DNA of 64,000 bases from Epiperipatus broadwayi (GCA_028023455.1 JAQFVV010006215.1:8417230-8481229), one strand, 5' to 3'; numbered from the stretch's first letter, positions 1 to 12,815 are shown. Notes: generated by a model from the letters alone, not told the origin. Program-made: numbers and translations.

Positions 1-261
1 AATGCAACCGTTCTCCTATAGTGCCATGAAAGAAATGAGTGGCTAGATCTGAACGCAGGTGCTTGGATGTTTTCCTCCACTTGTCTCCTGTGTGCCATTA
101 GCCAAATGCTATGGTAGTTTACTCTGACTCACCTTCTGCTGATGTTGAAACTCACTATGCCAAATCTAAAGAACCAGCCCACGCTGTAAGATGCAGAATC
201 AGGAAGCTTTTTCACATACGTTTACCAAGAATCTAGATCTGAAGAAAAGATGATCACACAC
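1..261. other. Unassigned edge sequence, less AT-rich
   Basis: This stretch is visibly richer in G and C than the DNA after it, but all frames are interrupted within a few dozen codons and no domain is recognisable. It may be the end of a repeat that continues outside the window. Confidence 0.4.
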
Positions 262-385
262 ATATGAAAAACAAAGATAGTGCTTAAATCACTTATGGAA
301 ACCAGAGACTATGTTTAAACCACATGTGGAATCTAGAAACTGGGCTTAAACATCATATGAAAACTAGAAACTGTGCTATACTTAG
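262..385. repeat. Short degenerate tandem repeat, unit about 35 bp
   Basis: Roughly four diverged units follow each other. Each contains a CATATG or ACATGTGG-like step, then a block resembling CTAGAAACTGTG, then GCTTAAA. The units differ by several substitutions and small indels, so this is an old tandem duplication. Confidence 0.55.
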
Positions 386-3300
386 ACCTAGGCAACTATT
401 ATCCATGATATCATTATTAAAATTTTAAATTTTAATACTAGTATTAAACTTAAAATCTTCCCTTGAATAGAATCCATTTCAGAAGCATGCACATTTGTTA
501 AATGTAGAATATCCTATGTATTTTATTATTTTTTATTGTTATTGTCTGCTAATAAATTGATGTAAATTATTAGTGTTGTTTATGTCTCTCTCTTTGCCGG
601 TCTCATGTTTAAGAACGAGCTATGAGTCAAGCACTTGAAACATATTAGTGACATTTCGTGGGTTCCAGTATAAGTATTGGATGGCATCCTGGATTTAAAC
701 TCTTTATAAATAATCTCCATGAGGTGTTTCACATTTCATGCAGCCAGAGAGAGTTACCTTGGTCTGGAAAGGTTTCTGTTGGTTTAATATTATTATTAAA
801 TCTCGGTCCGGGGATATCATTGGTATGTAAATATTAATCATATTTACTCCTCTGCTTGAGTAACAGGATCTTTAAAATCATATTAGAGATTGATATGTTT
901 TAAAATATAATTCAATAAATAGTAAGTAATTAGACTTAGAATAATTGGAATAAGTAGTATAAAAATGGTTTTTTTTTTTTTTTTTTATATATAAAGAGCG
1001 TTTCCCATTAGAGTATATATGTTTTATATCACAAGTCAGGTAACTCCATTGGATAATCATTTTTCCATTTCTTTTCCAATTATTAACCCATTATAAGTTA
1101 GGCTTTAAATTATAAAGACAAAATGGAACATATTAATTATTATATTCTTGCTTCAATACAATAATCTTAATATAATGGGGTGAAATCCCACCTTTTATGT
1201 ATTTTTAGATATCATGATATTTATCGTTTTGGTTTATATATATATTTATTTATTTATTTTCTAAGAACATATTACTGTAATGATTATAAAACCAATTAGT
1301 TTTTCGATCTCAAATGCCATCTTAATATAGTTTTATTCTCAACCTATATACTATAATACGACCAATAAGAATTTTATGCTGTCTCTTATTAAATCTGAAT
1401 CCCTATATCTTTCATCAATAATTTTCATTTACAATTTATAAGACGTTAATAGACAACCTTTGGGTGTATCTTAAATACAATACTTACTTTTGCTTTAGCT
1501 AACAGCTTAATTATTTCCTTCATATTTATAACTTATATTTGTCTACTATATTCTTTATAACTATTTGCTTATACAAATTACAAAATAAAATTACTTATAA
1601 TTCTGTATAATTATATTAAATTGTTCATTGTAAAAGATAAGATCAAACTAAATATCATCGTTTCTCGTTTTCAATATTGTATATTTAAACACTAACCTAC
1701 TCCCTTGTTATATAATACATATTCTTAATTACTTTATGATATCTTTCATTAAATCATTAATCATCTATTGATTTTAATCATTTAACAATATACGATAAAA
1801 TATAACTTTTAAAATAAATAATGACATAGATAACCAAATTAAATCAGTTATTAATTCCACTATCTATTGATCTATTCCCCCCATTGTAATAATAACTATA
1901 TTTAAAGTATAGGATTACTATATATACAAATGTGATGCTGCAAGCTTTTTTTCTCTCTTTAAATATAAGTTCCTAAACAAACAAACAAAAAACTGTAACT
2001 TTTACTGACATTGCAATTGGTCCACAGGATTCAGATTGATTGCACATCAATATTATTATCACACTTATTTCAAGCACTTTCGTTTCAAACACTCCACTAG
2101 TTGCATCTTAATATTACAATCATTTTTTTTCTCCATCTTTTCTCATCTGAGGATTATTATAATTATCAAAATTTACACAAAGTCAGGTTATTGACAATGT
2201 AGCAGTTTTTTTTTTCCTTTAGTAATTAAAGATTATCTGCAACTTATCTTATATATTTGATTTAAATACTCCTTGCACTAGTAATAAATGATTTAGCATC
2301 CAAATGATTTCTTACTCATTTTGGTTAATATTATTAAAAAAAACATTTTCATTTAACAGTAGAATAATATTACCTTCCACAGTCGTTTTATATTTCCCAA
2401 TGCATTAAGGTTTATTTCATCAACTATTCAACAATTTATTCCCTATGCCTATTTATTCTCTATTAAATGTTTTCTGGGGTAGTTTTACTCTCTGCCACTT
2501 ATATTATTTTTCTTTTCAGTTGTGGGTGATAGATAATGCTTTCACTCATGCTAGCAGACCACTGTTATTCCATACACGTATAAACATAATCTTCATTTAA
2601 CACACACACACACACACATATATATATATGTATCACTCAGTATATTTTTCTTTAAACTCTACATAAAAGTGATATTCAAACTAGTACTGTTCAGTTTCAG
2701 TCATTTCTCCAGTCAAAACTTTATTCAATCATGCTTTGAGATTTATATCTGAACACATGTATACTTTTCCATTCACACTTTGTTCTGTTCTTATCTATTA
2801 CTAATTTAGTTCTAGACATCTTTAAAAATACATACTTAGCTCTGTCTAAAAAAGTACATTGCCTTTTATTTGTCCTGTCTGGTAATTTAATCATGTCCAA
2901 TTATTTTGATTAATCTGATGCATGAATACTTCATTTAGTTTATCAATTAAGTCCAAGATTAACATAGTACTCTCAATGTTTTCCTTCAGGGAGAGTATTC
3001 CTTGATAATATGTACAACTTTTGTTCTGAATTTTTATATTATTTTTCTTCATATAACAATTTCAAGAAATTTTCAAAAACCATTAATTGTCGATTTGCCT
3101 GTAGAGGTCAATTTAATTTACTCGTTCATTTTAATAAAACTTTATAACCTATATCCTTTAAATTATGGCATAGTTAAAATACATTATTTTTGTTGTTTAG
3201 AATAACAATGTTTAAGTAATTTTAAGCAAACTTCTTAAGATAAAAAAATCAAAACCAGTTATTTGTTCCATCTGAAACTTATTTCTTTCTAATTTATTCT

Positions 3301-3959
3301 CCCTGCAATTTTATTAAAATGTTCATCTGCATACAGTTTATTGGTTAATTCCCACTTCTCTGATTCTATATTTAATCAATTGTTAGCATTTGATCTATTT
3401 TTAAAACAAGATTTTCAATTTTAAAATATTTCTCAATAAAAAATAATTATCTTTTGGAAACTGAATAAAATATAATTTACTTTAGATAATTGTCATTTTA
3501 TTTTTTATACAAACTAAATTCGATATTACTTTTATGATTTTTTAATCATGAAATATGTAGAATAAATCTTAATTATTTAGTTTTAAACATAATTTAAGAT
3601 TTAACTGGTAATAATAGTTGCTTTTATAATATTAAATGTACACAGACAATAATTATCTATCTATATAATGCATATTTGTTTAGAAGATTAGATTTGAATT
3701 ATAAAATGTTTATTTATTTGTAACTATAATAAATTGATAGTTTACTATTTTATCTTTAATGAACATTTGTAACCAACTATCTTACACAGCATTTATGTCA
3801 TTTATACGACTTTTAATTGACTAAACTTAACTTTAAACCTTATGATAATTAAAATGACAATTACTCTTCCTAGCTTAATAAGCACTTTATCTTTTTGATT
3901 TAATAAAATTTAAAATTATGCATCTAAAACTTTTTATATTCCCTTCAATTAAATTCACA
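386..3959. other. AT-rich non-coding stretch with simple repeats
   Basis: No reading frame with protein-like composition was found. Simple-sequence tracts are present: a T-run near 967-987 and a (CA)n-(TA)n tract near 2600-2630. The rest is A/T-rich DNA with frequent stops in all frames, with no exon or mobile element recognised. Confidence 0.6.
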
Positions 3960-4787
3960 ATAGAATCAGAATAAGAACAAAAATTGGCATTCTTAGATGT
4001 TCTTGTGACAAGACTCTCTTATCACAAAATCAAAGCTACAGTTTACTGAAAAACCACACATACAGGAAAATACTTAGCCTATACCTCTAATCACACCAGA
4101 AGCACCAAACATGGAGTTATACTATCACTATGGAACAGAGCAAAAGAAGTTTGTTCAGAAAGCTGCAATTTGGAAAAAGAAAAGATCTATATAGAACAAA
4201 TGGTTATTCATCAGCTGTTATTAAGAAAACTTTAAATAGACAACAAAAAGTTTCATCAAAAGAAAAAAACAATTATTGGTACTGTAGTGTACCATTTATT
4301 CCAAAAATAACAGACAAATTAAGGGAAATCTGCAATCAGTATAACATCAGAAAAGTTTTCCAGAAACATAGCACTCTATGAAGAATTCTAACATCTACAA
4401 AGCCTAAACTGGAATTTCTAAAAAGAAAATCATGTAAGTGTGAAAGAACATATATGAGACCATTTGTCCTCTTGAAAAGCACTTGCAAGAGCACAAACTG
4501 ATGATCAGGAGATAGACAACAGATTTGTCTAAGGTAGCAGACCAAGTATGTGCCAATGAACATATGTTCAATTGGGAAAATACAAAAATATTTGATAGAG
4601 AAAAAAAATGCAAAGAAGAAAATTTAAAAAAGCTGCTCACATGACAATGGCAAACAATGCCATAAGTCAGCAGTGTGACTATACATAATGTATGGAAACT
4701 ACTACAACTTTGCTCTTGGGAAAAAGTAGAGAAATCAGGAGGAACCTCATAGATAAATATATGAAATTTTTACTGACTGTTTCCTTT

Positions 4788-4872
4788 GGAAGAGTGGCTC
4801 AGTTGATGAGAGTGTTATCTTAAAATTCAATACTCAAGAATCTAAGGATCCAAATTCGAATTGCATGCTAGC
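4788..4872 (+). ncRNA. tRNA-like module in PLE 3' region (copy A)
   Basis: The block GTGGCTCAGTTGATGAGAG resembles a tRNA A box. About 40 nt later, CCAAATTCGAATTGC resembles a B box (consensus GGTTCGANTCC). The spacing is right for an internal Pol III promoter. It is not a functional tRNA, because the acceptor and anticodon stems do not fold convincingly by eye. The same module is present inverted at 57178-57245 with a cleaner A box (TGGCTCAGTTAG) and B box (GTTTGATTCC), so it is a conserved part of this element family. Confidence 0.55.
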
Positions 4873-4892
4873 ACTGTCACTGGTCAGGCCAG

Positions 4893-4940
4893 TAAAACCT
4901 GAAGAAGAAGGGAGAATAATACCTCTCAAAACATTGTGCA
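4893..4940 (+). ncRNA. Hammerhead-like core, decayed (copy A)
   Basis: CTGAAGA at 4899-4905 fits the CUGANGA hammerhead core. It is followed by a purine/pyrimidine block and then AAAACATTGTG, where intact homologues have GAAA. The position downstream of the tRNA-like module matches the copies at 17943-17988 and 57112-57150. The G of GAAA is mutated, so this copy is probably inactive. Confidence 0.4.
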
Positions 4941-5107
4941 TATACTAACCTGTTTGATATGCTATTACTGACAGTTGAATGTATTTGGAATATTTAAATA
5001 AAGTTAAATTTTTATGAAGACATTCACTACTCATATTAGATGATGGAAATAATCCAGTATAAAAATACAACTAAAACACCATCATTACAAACCTTCAGGA
5101 AAACATA

Positions 5108-5322
5108 TCAATTAAGCCTTCTGATTTTGAGTAATATACAAAATTCAAATTATTACATTGATTTCACAATACTTAATGGCTTGACATACATCTCATATAT
5201 AGATATGCACACAGATGTGCATTTTAAAATGAATATATTTGTCTTGCTATAAAATAAAAAAATGCATAATTAAAATTTTTAGTTATCACTTTTAAATGAT
5301 ATAAAATACACTAAATGTCATT
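5108..5322 (+). repeat. Direct repeat, left copy (about 210 bp)
   Basis: This segment begins at CAATTAAGCCTTCTGATTTT and is repeated in the same orientation at 6779-6988 with only scattered differences. It lies directly after a PLE tail. The pair flanks about 1.45 kb of unassigned sequence and could be LTR-like ends or a local duplication. No TG...CA termini or primer site were seen. Confidence 0.7.
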
Positions 5323-6777
5323 AATGATATAAAAAAGATAATTCAAAAATCTTTGCAAAGGGCTGGAAAATACACAACTATGTCCTGCTTCTTTGAGTCT
5401 TATAGGCTAGAATATATAGAACTGTGCCTTACTCCATTCTTTGAGACTTAGAGGCTGGAATCGTGGCAAGACTATATTAACTGCTCTATGATAAACAATA
5501 TGAATACAGAAAATGGCTTTGAGCCAAGTAGACAAGATAGAACACACCTCAGAGTTGCATGAAAATATTGCATCCTCAAGCCAATGATGAAACCCTCCAT
5601 CCATCATCAAAACTGAAAATATAGCTAAACAAATTTCAATCAAATGCCCAATCGAATCTTCAAAATCATAGATTTTCTATTTAAGTCTAAACATGAACTT
5701 TTTTAAACATACATGAAAACCATTATTTAATAATTTATAATCATCAATACTCTTGTCACATATTTTACTGTAATTTTTAAAATTAATTCTGCATAGTTGT
5801 GTTTGAGATTATGTTGAGTGATAATTTTGAAATAAAGATCACCAGTATGTGATCATCATCAGCCCTAAGTTGGGCAACTATTTATAATGATTGCCATCAG
5901 TATATGATTATCAGCCCTCAGTTGGTTAGCCATTTATAATGAGATGGGTAAGATAAGGGTGTTATACCCAGGGTGATAGCAAACTTCATCAACCCTAAGT
6001 AGAATATATTTCAAATAATGAAATGTAAAGTATAAATTTATAGAATAATATAAAAAAATATATAACTAAGAGCATGAGAGATCTTGAGATCTTTTTGAGA
6101 GATCAGCCCAGTTAACTTTTTAGAGTAACTATGGTTAACTAAAACCACCAGCATTATCATTAAGTATAAGTAAATACTCAAGTAATAACCATTCATAATC
6201 AGTGAATGATTAACAATAATCAAAATACATCAACAGTTAATCTTGTGACTGGATTTGAAATGTAAATCAATAGTCAATCTGGTGACTGGATTTGAACTGG
6301 GCCTACTGTAGTACAGGCCAACTATTTACCCTTTGTCAGTTTGGGCAATTATTTAAACATAATTTGGGTGTAACAACTAAATATTCATCCATCAGAATAT
6401 ATAATAATCAAAACAATGCTGGGATATTAAAACATACTGATCATCATCAATGAGCTCTGGCCATTTAGTACCATTAATGTACTGGTCATTATAAACTTAA
6501 TTTCTAATGAGACTAAACTAAAATAAAATGTTGTGCATGGGCTTTAAAGAATATTCTCTTTGCACCAAAACCAGGACAATGTCATACTGGAATGCCTCTG
6601 CACTAAATATATATCTCCTTTTATATATCAGACTGTTATGTTTGAATCTAGCTTAGAGAACATAAGCTCTAATTGTATTGTGATCAAGAGAATTAAGTTC
6701 ACTGGAATAATTTTAACAAATACAAGTTTATTAACAATAATAAAAATATTAAAGTCTTTAGAATATGGCTATACACA
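5323..6777. repeat. Segment between direct repeats, with short tandem duplications
   Basis: No coding potential was found. It holds several low-copy tandem duplications: units of about 47 bp around 5361-5465 (GGCTGGAA/GGCTAGAA starts), about 57 bp around 5842-5942 (TCAGCCCTAAGTTGG / TCAGCCCTCAGTTGG), and about 40 bp around 6240-6300 (GTGACTGGATTTGAA repeated). This suggests replication slippage within an unclassified repeat. Confidence 0.5.
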
Positions 6778-6778
6778 T

Positions 6779-6988
6779 ATCAATTAAACCTTCTGATTTT
6801 GAGTAATATACAAAATTCAAATTACTACATTGATTTTATAATACTTAATGGGTTGACATACATCTCATATATAGATATGCTCATAGATGCACATTTTAAA
6901 ATGAATACATTTGACTTGCTATAAAATAAAAATACATGATTAAAATGTTTAGTTATCACTTTTAAATGATATAAAATACTCTATAGCT
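6779..6988 (+). repeat. Direct repeat, right copy (about 210 bp)
   Basis: This is the same-orientation partner of 5108-5322, beginning CAATTAAACCTTCTGATTTT. It shares runs such as TGACATACATCTCATATATA and AGTTATCACTTTTAAATGAT with the left copy. The similarity is about nine in ten bases by eye. Confidence 0.7.
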
Positions 6989-8309
6989 AGGTTTACTTAA
7001 AAACATATATATATATGCACAGACATGTTTTATTAATTTATTACCAGGGCATATTTAAATTTGTCAAAATAAATGACATTCATTTTTATAATGTAATTAA
7101 TTATTGATTTAACATATATGTTGTGTGCATGGAAATGTATATGCACATTGGCTTTTATATTATATATTTTAACTTATCATGATAATATGAATCTACATAA
7201 ATTTCACTGCTTTAATAATAAAGGCTTTCCTTTCTTTTAAAAAATAAAATTAGTCTTGACAGGTTTCTCTAAAAGATTTATTTTTTCGATTACTTTCTTT
7301 TTTTTAAACACAGGATGTCAATTAATTAATTCTTTACTCTTAGATTTTTAATTCAAATTCAAGCAAAATTATTTATTTTTTTTAGTTTGTTTTAAAAATA
7401 TAGATTTTAACCGACTTAAAATAATCTTATTCTTTATATGTCTATCACTTTTAAAATGTTATTTTTTAAATGAATTATTTAAAACAACTGTGATGCATTT
7501 ATCTGTGGTTCCTTGCATATAGATAAAGCAGCATATGTATAACTACTTCTTCATTAAGCTGATGGAATTCTCTTGATGAGTATTGGTTTTGGGGATTGTC
7601 ATTATCAGGAAAGATATAATTAGATAATTTGTTGATCTTGATTGGTTCCCTTCTATCTAAGATTGGCAGACTTCAAGCACACAAACTGTCTTATCCATAT
7701 TTAAGGTTTTAGAGACAGAGGAATGAGTCTTCTAAGTGCATCCAAACTCCAGTACAGTGAACTAGCAGCAGCTGCCTCCTTTCTTGATTTCAGCTACATC
7801 TGATCCATCATAATTATTTGTATAACTTTGTAAACCAACTCTGAAGCTAGCTATTCAAAAATATTAAAACTAAAAACTCTTTGAAAAAATTATTAACCAA
7901 ATTCTCTTTTCAAAAAAACTTGCCAGACTAAAATAGTCTTTATCCAACCCTTTTATAGTCTTGGTTGGGTAATAAAAACACATTTAAATAAATTCTTTTT
8001 TTTATCTTTTTAATCCCTTTTGAAAACAAGTTTTTTACTTAAAAGGATTTATAATAGATAAAAATTTTGTTCAATTAATTAAAAAGATTTCAAAATAGAT
8101 AATAGAAATTTTTACAATTATCAGATCTACTATAATACAAGCTTGTTTTTTTAATTTCAAAATCAGAATTACAAATAATAAAAATATTATACCTTTTTAA
8201 ATGTTTTATTTTATAATAAAATTCTATTTTCAATTCATAATTATTTAATATTTACTTATTTGTTATTATTCTCAGTGACATGTAGAAAATATCTACAAAA
8301 AATTTTGTC
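6989..8309. other. Unassigned AT-rich stretch
   Basis: No gene recognised. A less AT-rich block at about 7500-7830 has mixed composition and may be a repeat fragment, but no terminal repeats, RT motifs or exon-like frames were found. Confidence 0.55.
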
Positions 8310-8468
8310 TGTTTATTTCTACTTTTCCTTTCAGCTTTATATATAGTTGTGTGCACACACTATATTATTGTTGTCATATAACAAAAGTGCTTTTGTTATA
8401 TGACACCCAATAACATAGTGTGAGCACACAACTATATATAAAGCTGAAAGGAAAAGTAGAAATAAACA
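8310..8468. repeat. Hairpin / fold-back, arms about 78 bp
   Basis: The left arm starts TGTTTATTTCTACTTTTCC and the right arm ends GGAAAAGTAGAAATAAACA. They pair across almost the whole length with a few mismatches. The centre lies at about 8390, with practically no loop (...AACAAAAG-TG-CTTTTGTT...). It is compatible with a small fold-back or MITE. Confidence 0.8.
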
Positions 8469-10263
8469 GGTACTATATTTAAAAGGCAAATATAATAAGA
8501 AATTTATTTTAATCACACCACTATATGCCATGAATATGATATAGTAAAAGTATATTGAAAGCATGCTAGGCAAAGCTAAATATTATTAAAAAATTATTTT
8601 TTCTGTGTGTATTTTCATTTTACCAGATATTACGTTGGCTCAGAAAAGAAAATTACTAACAATTGAATACAAATAAATTGCACAATATAATTAATCACAA
8701 ATTAATACTTTTTGGACCTACCTTTGATACAAACCATCAGTTCTCTTCAATTTTTATATCTGTATTCCACAATAGGGATATATTATGATGTTAAATACTA
8801 TAATATACATTGATATATTGCAAATGTTGAAGATAACAATTATTCATCTTATTGACGAATACTCATGTTTTGCAAACCTAAAATATTTCATTAAATTAAA
8901 ATCCTAACTTCCAGATTGTTCCACATTTTTTTTCTTTTTATTTACTTTGGAGAACAATATGATGTTTGATACCTTGTAGATGTTATTTTAGCATGTATTG
9001 ACTAAGCACTTCTTGATTTTCATTTTGATAGCCTTTACTAAAAATATGTAAATAAATGGTTCCTGAAAGACTACTTTATATCCTTAAAAATATCAATTTT
9101 GTTTATATTAATATTGTAAGGTTGTGCTTATTTATTAAAGTATGTAAATACTTTACAGAAAGACTTTAACCGTTATTATATGTGCCTTGAATCTTTATAA
9201 AGTTGCTATCTTATGTCAAGGTTTGAGAGGTCAATTGTTTGATTATTATAAAAGTTCAAGAAGCATGTGATAAATGTTAACGTTTTTTTCTAAAGTATTT
9301 ACCTTAATATTGCCAATGATAGTTTATTAATATTTGTTGGAGTTATACACTTTTACAAGTTTATTTTGTTAATGTTAGATAATTTATTCTCCCTTAAGAT
9401 TTTTTTAAATTGATTCTGTTATAAATTTTACTTGGATGTGATTTTTCTTAAGATCATTTGCATTATTAATTTCATTATTATCAAACAATATAAAGTTGTG
9501 TTTTTAATAACAAATTTTTTACAAATTATCAAAATATACACTGCTATTCTTTGGGTTGATATGGTCAGATTATTGACAGTCTCTATAGGTGGTGAATAGT
9601 GTAATGATCAGATACAAAGGCCAATTGTCTTGTATGATAGGATATTGGTTTATCAGAGGCCATAATTGCTTTTAATACAAATAGTTTTGTCTTCTTTCTT
9701 TCCTTCTTCAGACCAAAATATATAACTATGGAATTATCAAGATCGATGTGGCTGCTCTTAATGAAACTTTTTCTGAGAGGAAAAAAGTTTAATAAAATGA
9801 TTGTATGGCTATTACAAGGGCAAATCAATCAGTGAAAGGAGAATACATGGTATTGAATTTACTGTAAATACTAATTTAGTATTTTCTATTCTTAATATTT
9901 CCTCATTGTACCAATGAAAGACTGGTGATGTTAAAACTTGCCTTGCACAATGCAAGGACAAAGTGTCCATGTATTGAACGGAATGAGTGCTTCCATAGAA
10001 AAATTAACTAAAACTTTCAAAAGCTTTAATTAAAATTCAACTTAAAAAAATTATCTTCAATTTTTTTTTTACTTACAGTTGAATTGTTTTATATATAATG
10101 AAAGAATGAACTTCATTAATTCACTATAATGCAATTTTTTTCACTAACAGTTGAATTTGTTTTATGAACTTCACTAACACATTCTAATGCAATTTTTGTG
10201 TACTATATATATATAATAATTAAAACAAGTTATAAATTTTGTAAGTTGCTTTTAAGCTTGCAT
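8469..10263. other. Unassigned AT-rich stretch
   Basis: All frames are closed by frequent stops. Frames of 60-80 codons occur but have the low-complexity composition of AT-rich DNA. No splice-flanked exon, mobile-element motif or structured RNA was recognised. Confidence 0.6.
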
Positions 10264-11024
10264 TTTATGATCACTAGATGGAGCTTATTAATAAGAGATA
10301 GAATTCAAAATCTCTATTGTTATCTCTACCTCCAGACCAGCTGGTTTCAAGCTTATGGCTCACGTCAGTGGAGGGCTGGGAGTCTAGAAACTAGATCTAA
10401 AATACTAACTCAAAAGTCAGCACTTATAAAACACATTTCTATCAATTTGAAAACATGAATTTATCGGACATGTAAATGTCTTCAAATCCAGCCTACCAAA
10501 CCAGATAGCATATGGGTCTGAATTCAGCTCAGTGTCACCATATAGTAATAGCCTCTGCAATATATAGCATTGCAAAAACCTTCAAAGGAACATTTATAAT
10601 AATTAAAACAAGTTATAATAATTAAAGCAAGTTACGAAATTTATAACTTGTTTTAATTATAAGTGTACCTTTGAAGGTTTTTGCAATGCTATATATTGCA
10701 GAGGCTATTATTATATGGTGAAACTGAGCTGAATTCAGACCCATATAGCTATCTGGTTTGGTAGGCTGGATTTGAAGACATTTATGTGTCCAATAAATTC
10801 ATGCTTTCAAATTGATAGAAACGTGGTTTATAAAGTGCCTACTTTTAAGTTAGTATTTTAGATCTAATTTCTAGACCCCAGCCCTCCACTGACATGAGCC
10901 ATAAGCTCAAAAACAGATGGTCTGGAGGAGGGATAATGATAGAGATTTTGAATTCTATCTCTTTCGGCACTTATAAAAACCAAGCTTGTTTAGAGCTATT
11001 GGTAAGCTCCATCTAATGATCATA
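10264..11024. repeat. Large fold-back element, arms about 340-370 bp
   Basis: The left arm (about 10267-10618) and right arm (about 10640-11022) are inverted copies. TGATCACTAGATGGAGCTTA at the left matches TAAGCTCCATCTAATGATCA at the right, and the inner ends meet at ATAATTAAAACAAGTTATA / TATAACTTGTTTTAATTAT. The arms differ by scattered substitutions and small indels. The inner-end sequence also occurs as a direct copy just outside the left arm (about 10207-10232). No transposase or RT is encoded, so this is a non-autonomous fold-back or two head-to-head copies of one repeat. Confidence 0.85.
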
Positions 11025-11939
11025 TATATATTACCAGATATTTCTTTTTCCATACCGGCCTCTTAGGCAGAAAGAACATACTCGGAGAGTATGTATGTCC
11101 AAATGATAGCTATAAAATATATAACTAGCATTACATTTCTAGGACATAACTTCTTCTCTGGCTGCTGATTTTAACACTGATCATTCAAAGCGCTCTTTTG
11201 TTTTGGAAGACATATTCCGGACACCAGTTAACTACCCCAAAGGGTGAATTAACACGCTTTGAACGATGGCAAACTAACTCAGCACCTAAGATTATCCCAT
11301 GACTAGCTCAATCGAAACTACAACAACACTTTACTAAATTTAATGAGTGGTAAAATTTACTTAATTAATGATAAAGAATCGACCGACAGATTTTAAGTTT
11401 GAAAGTCAATTTATTTTAATTAAACACTAATTATTAAAGTTTTAAACTACTCCAAATATTTTTTTTAATTAACATAAACATTTACGGTACTTATATATGA
11501 CTACGCACACACATTTTAAATAAACATGAAAATATAATCTAACAATATTAAATGACAAAGTATTAAATAGTATGATAAATATTAAATATAAGGCATTCAA
11601 ACCAACACGCACATCAATAGTTCTTTATGCTGCGATAGAATTCCCTTACTAAAGTATTTAATTCAGTTAATTAAAAAGATTTATAAATTCCTTTAAAATT
11701 TATTGTAATTATGTAGCTTTTCCATAATGAAATGTGTTGTTATTACAGGTGGAAAATCTGGGACATTTGAATTTAAACTAGTGTTAAGAATTTGTACTTG
11801 CTTCAACTTTGTTTTCAAGTTTTATGACAATTGTCTTTGCAACTGTTATAAGTGATTTAATGAAACAGAAATCAAGATGGAATACAGATTTGATAGTGGA
11901 GGTTTTAGTTTGATGCGATTTAAATAAAAAACTTCATCA
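11025..11939. other. Unassigned stretch after the fold-back
   Basis: The first 250 bp are less AT-rich and contain no open frame of note. The remainder is AT-rich without recognisable features. Confidence 0.5.
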
Positions 11940-12400
11940 TTTTGAATTCTAGATCTACAATATGCTGATGATTGTGATATATATGACAGTTCAAAAGACA
12001 GTTTATAGAATGTATTTAATAATGTTTTGAATGCAATATTTAAAGACGTGGTTTATCAATTAATATTCAAAAAAACTCATTTGCTTTATTAGCTAATGAT
12101 AAAAGAAAAATTCTCAGCAGCTTTAATCTTGAATAGTTATAATCTTAAAAATGTAGAATAATTTAAATATCTTAGTAGTTTCGTATGTAGAAAGATGGAT
12201 TTAGGTATTGATGTACAACACAGACTCCAATGTGAAACTCTTATTTTTAACTGGTTAAGAGATAGATTATTTCAACAGAAAAAAATAACTATTGCAACTA
12301 AGTTATCTATATAGAGAGTGGTTATTTTATCTAAAATATTGTACAGAAGTGACATTTGGTACCCTATAAATACAATATAAAAGCATTAGAAATGTTTTAT
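11940..12400 (+). pseudogene. Decayed LINE reverse transcriptase fragment
   Basis: Across frames and stops the + strand reads IQYADDCDIYDSS, the RT motif with the catalytic YADD. It is followed by the LKNVE-FKYLSS block, then ATKLSI and SKILYRSDIWY, which match the 'TK..VY...L..LLYGSETW' region after the palm in several LINE clades. The order and spacing are those of an RT C-terminal half. Multiple stops and frameshifts make it a fossil. The clade is uncertain (RTE- or CR1-like). Confidence 0.7.
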
Positions 12401-12454
12401 TTAAGACTGCTCAGATGAATATTTTTCTTTTTATACAGCCTAGTATTCATTGTA

Positions 12455-12815
12455 ATATATTTGGGAACAAACCAATCTCCACATATGCATTGCTTTAATA
12501 CAAACTGATGCACACTTACCCATAAGCAAAGATTTTAAAAAATAAGTCAATTCACTTGTTTTTCAAGCTTATCAATATTTTGAACCAACCTTGGCTTACC
12601 ATGCATTATTTGGGGCTTGAGTCTATTATATGCCAACAATGTTAATCAGGCATAGCCCTGAATAATGCATGGTAAGCAAATATTGGCTTATATATTGATA
12701 AGCATGAAGGACAAGTGAATTTACTTGTTCTTTTAAATGTTTGCTTATGGGTGATTGCAAATCAATTGTGTTAAAACAGTATATGTGTGGAGATTGATTT
12801 GCTCCCAAAATATTA
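12455..12815. repeat. Fold-back element, arms about 170 bp
   Basis: The left end TTGGGAACAAACCAATCTCC is the inverted counterpart of GGAGATTGATTTGCTCCCAA at the right end. The inner part TACCATGCATTATT (left) mirrors AATAATGCATGGTA (right). The centre holds a GGGCTTGAGTCTATTATATGCC block that resembles part of the fold-back at 26901-27520, so the two may belong to one family. No coding capacity. Confidence 0.75.

Larger units (their letters stand above)
3960..5098 (+). mobile_element. Penelope-like element, decayed 3' half (family 1)
   Basis: This is a degraded Penelope-like retroelement on the + strand. The beginning translates to the FLDVLVTR motif after the RT palm, followed by the KxTHTGKYL block that marks PLE reverse transcriptases. 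A VPFIPKITDKLREI linker follows (about 4285-4340). A broken GIY-YIG endonuclease remnant comes next (CKCERTY near 4435), with the tail motif MFNWENT at about 4558. Several stops and frameshifts interrupt it. The coding remnant runs into a 3' region with a tRNA-like module and a hammerhead-like core, then a tail that recurs at 18103-18160, 44380-44460 and, inverted, near 56950-57020. The fragment at 56940-57620 carries the same MFNWENT motif and is a second copy of the same family. The 5' part (fingers and palm) is missing. Confidence 0.8.

Noticed and set aside
560-830. Possible LTR end with a primer-site-like TGACATTTCGTGGGTTCC
   Set aside because: No second LTR, no TG...CA borders and no gag or pol nearby could be found.
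8310-8468. Hairpin considered as a microRNA precursor
   Set aside because: Arms of about 78 bp with near-complete pairing and almost no loop are longer and more perfect than usual animal pre-miRNAs; a fold-back repeat is simpler.
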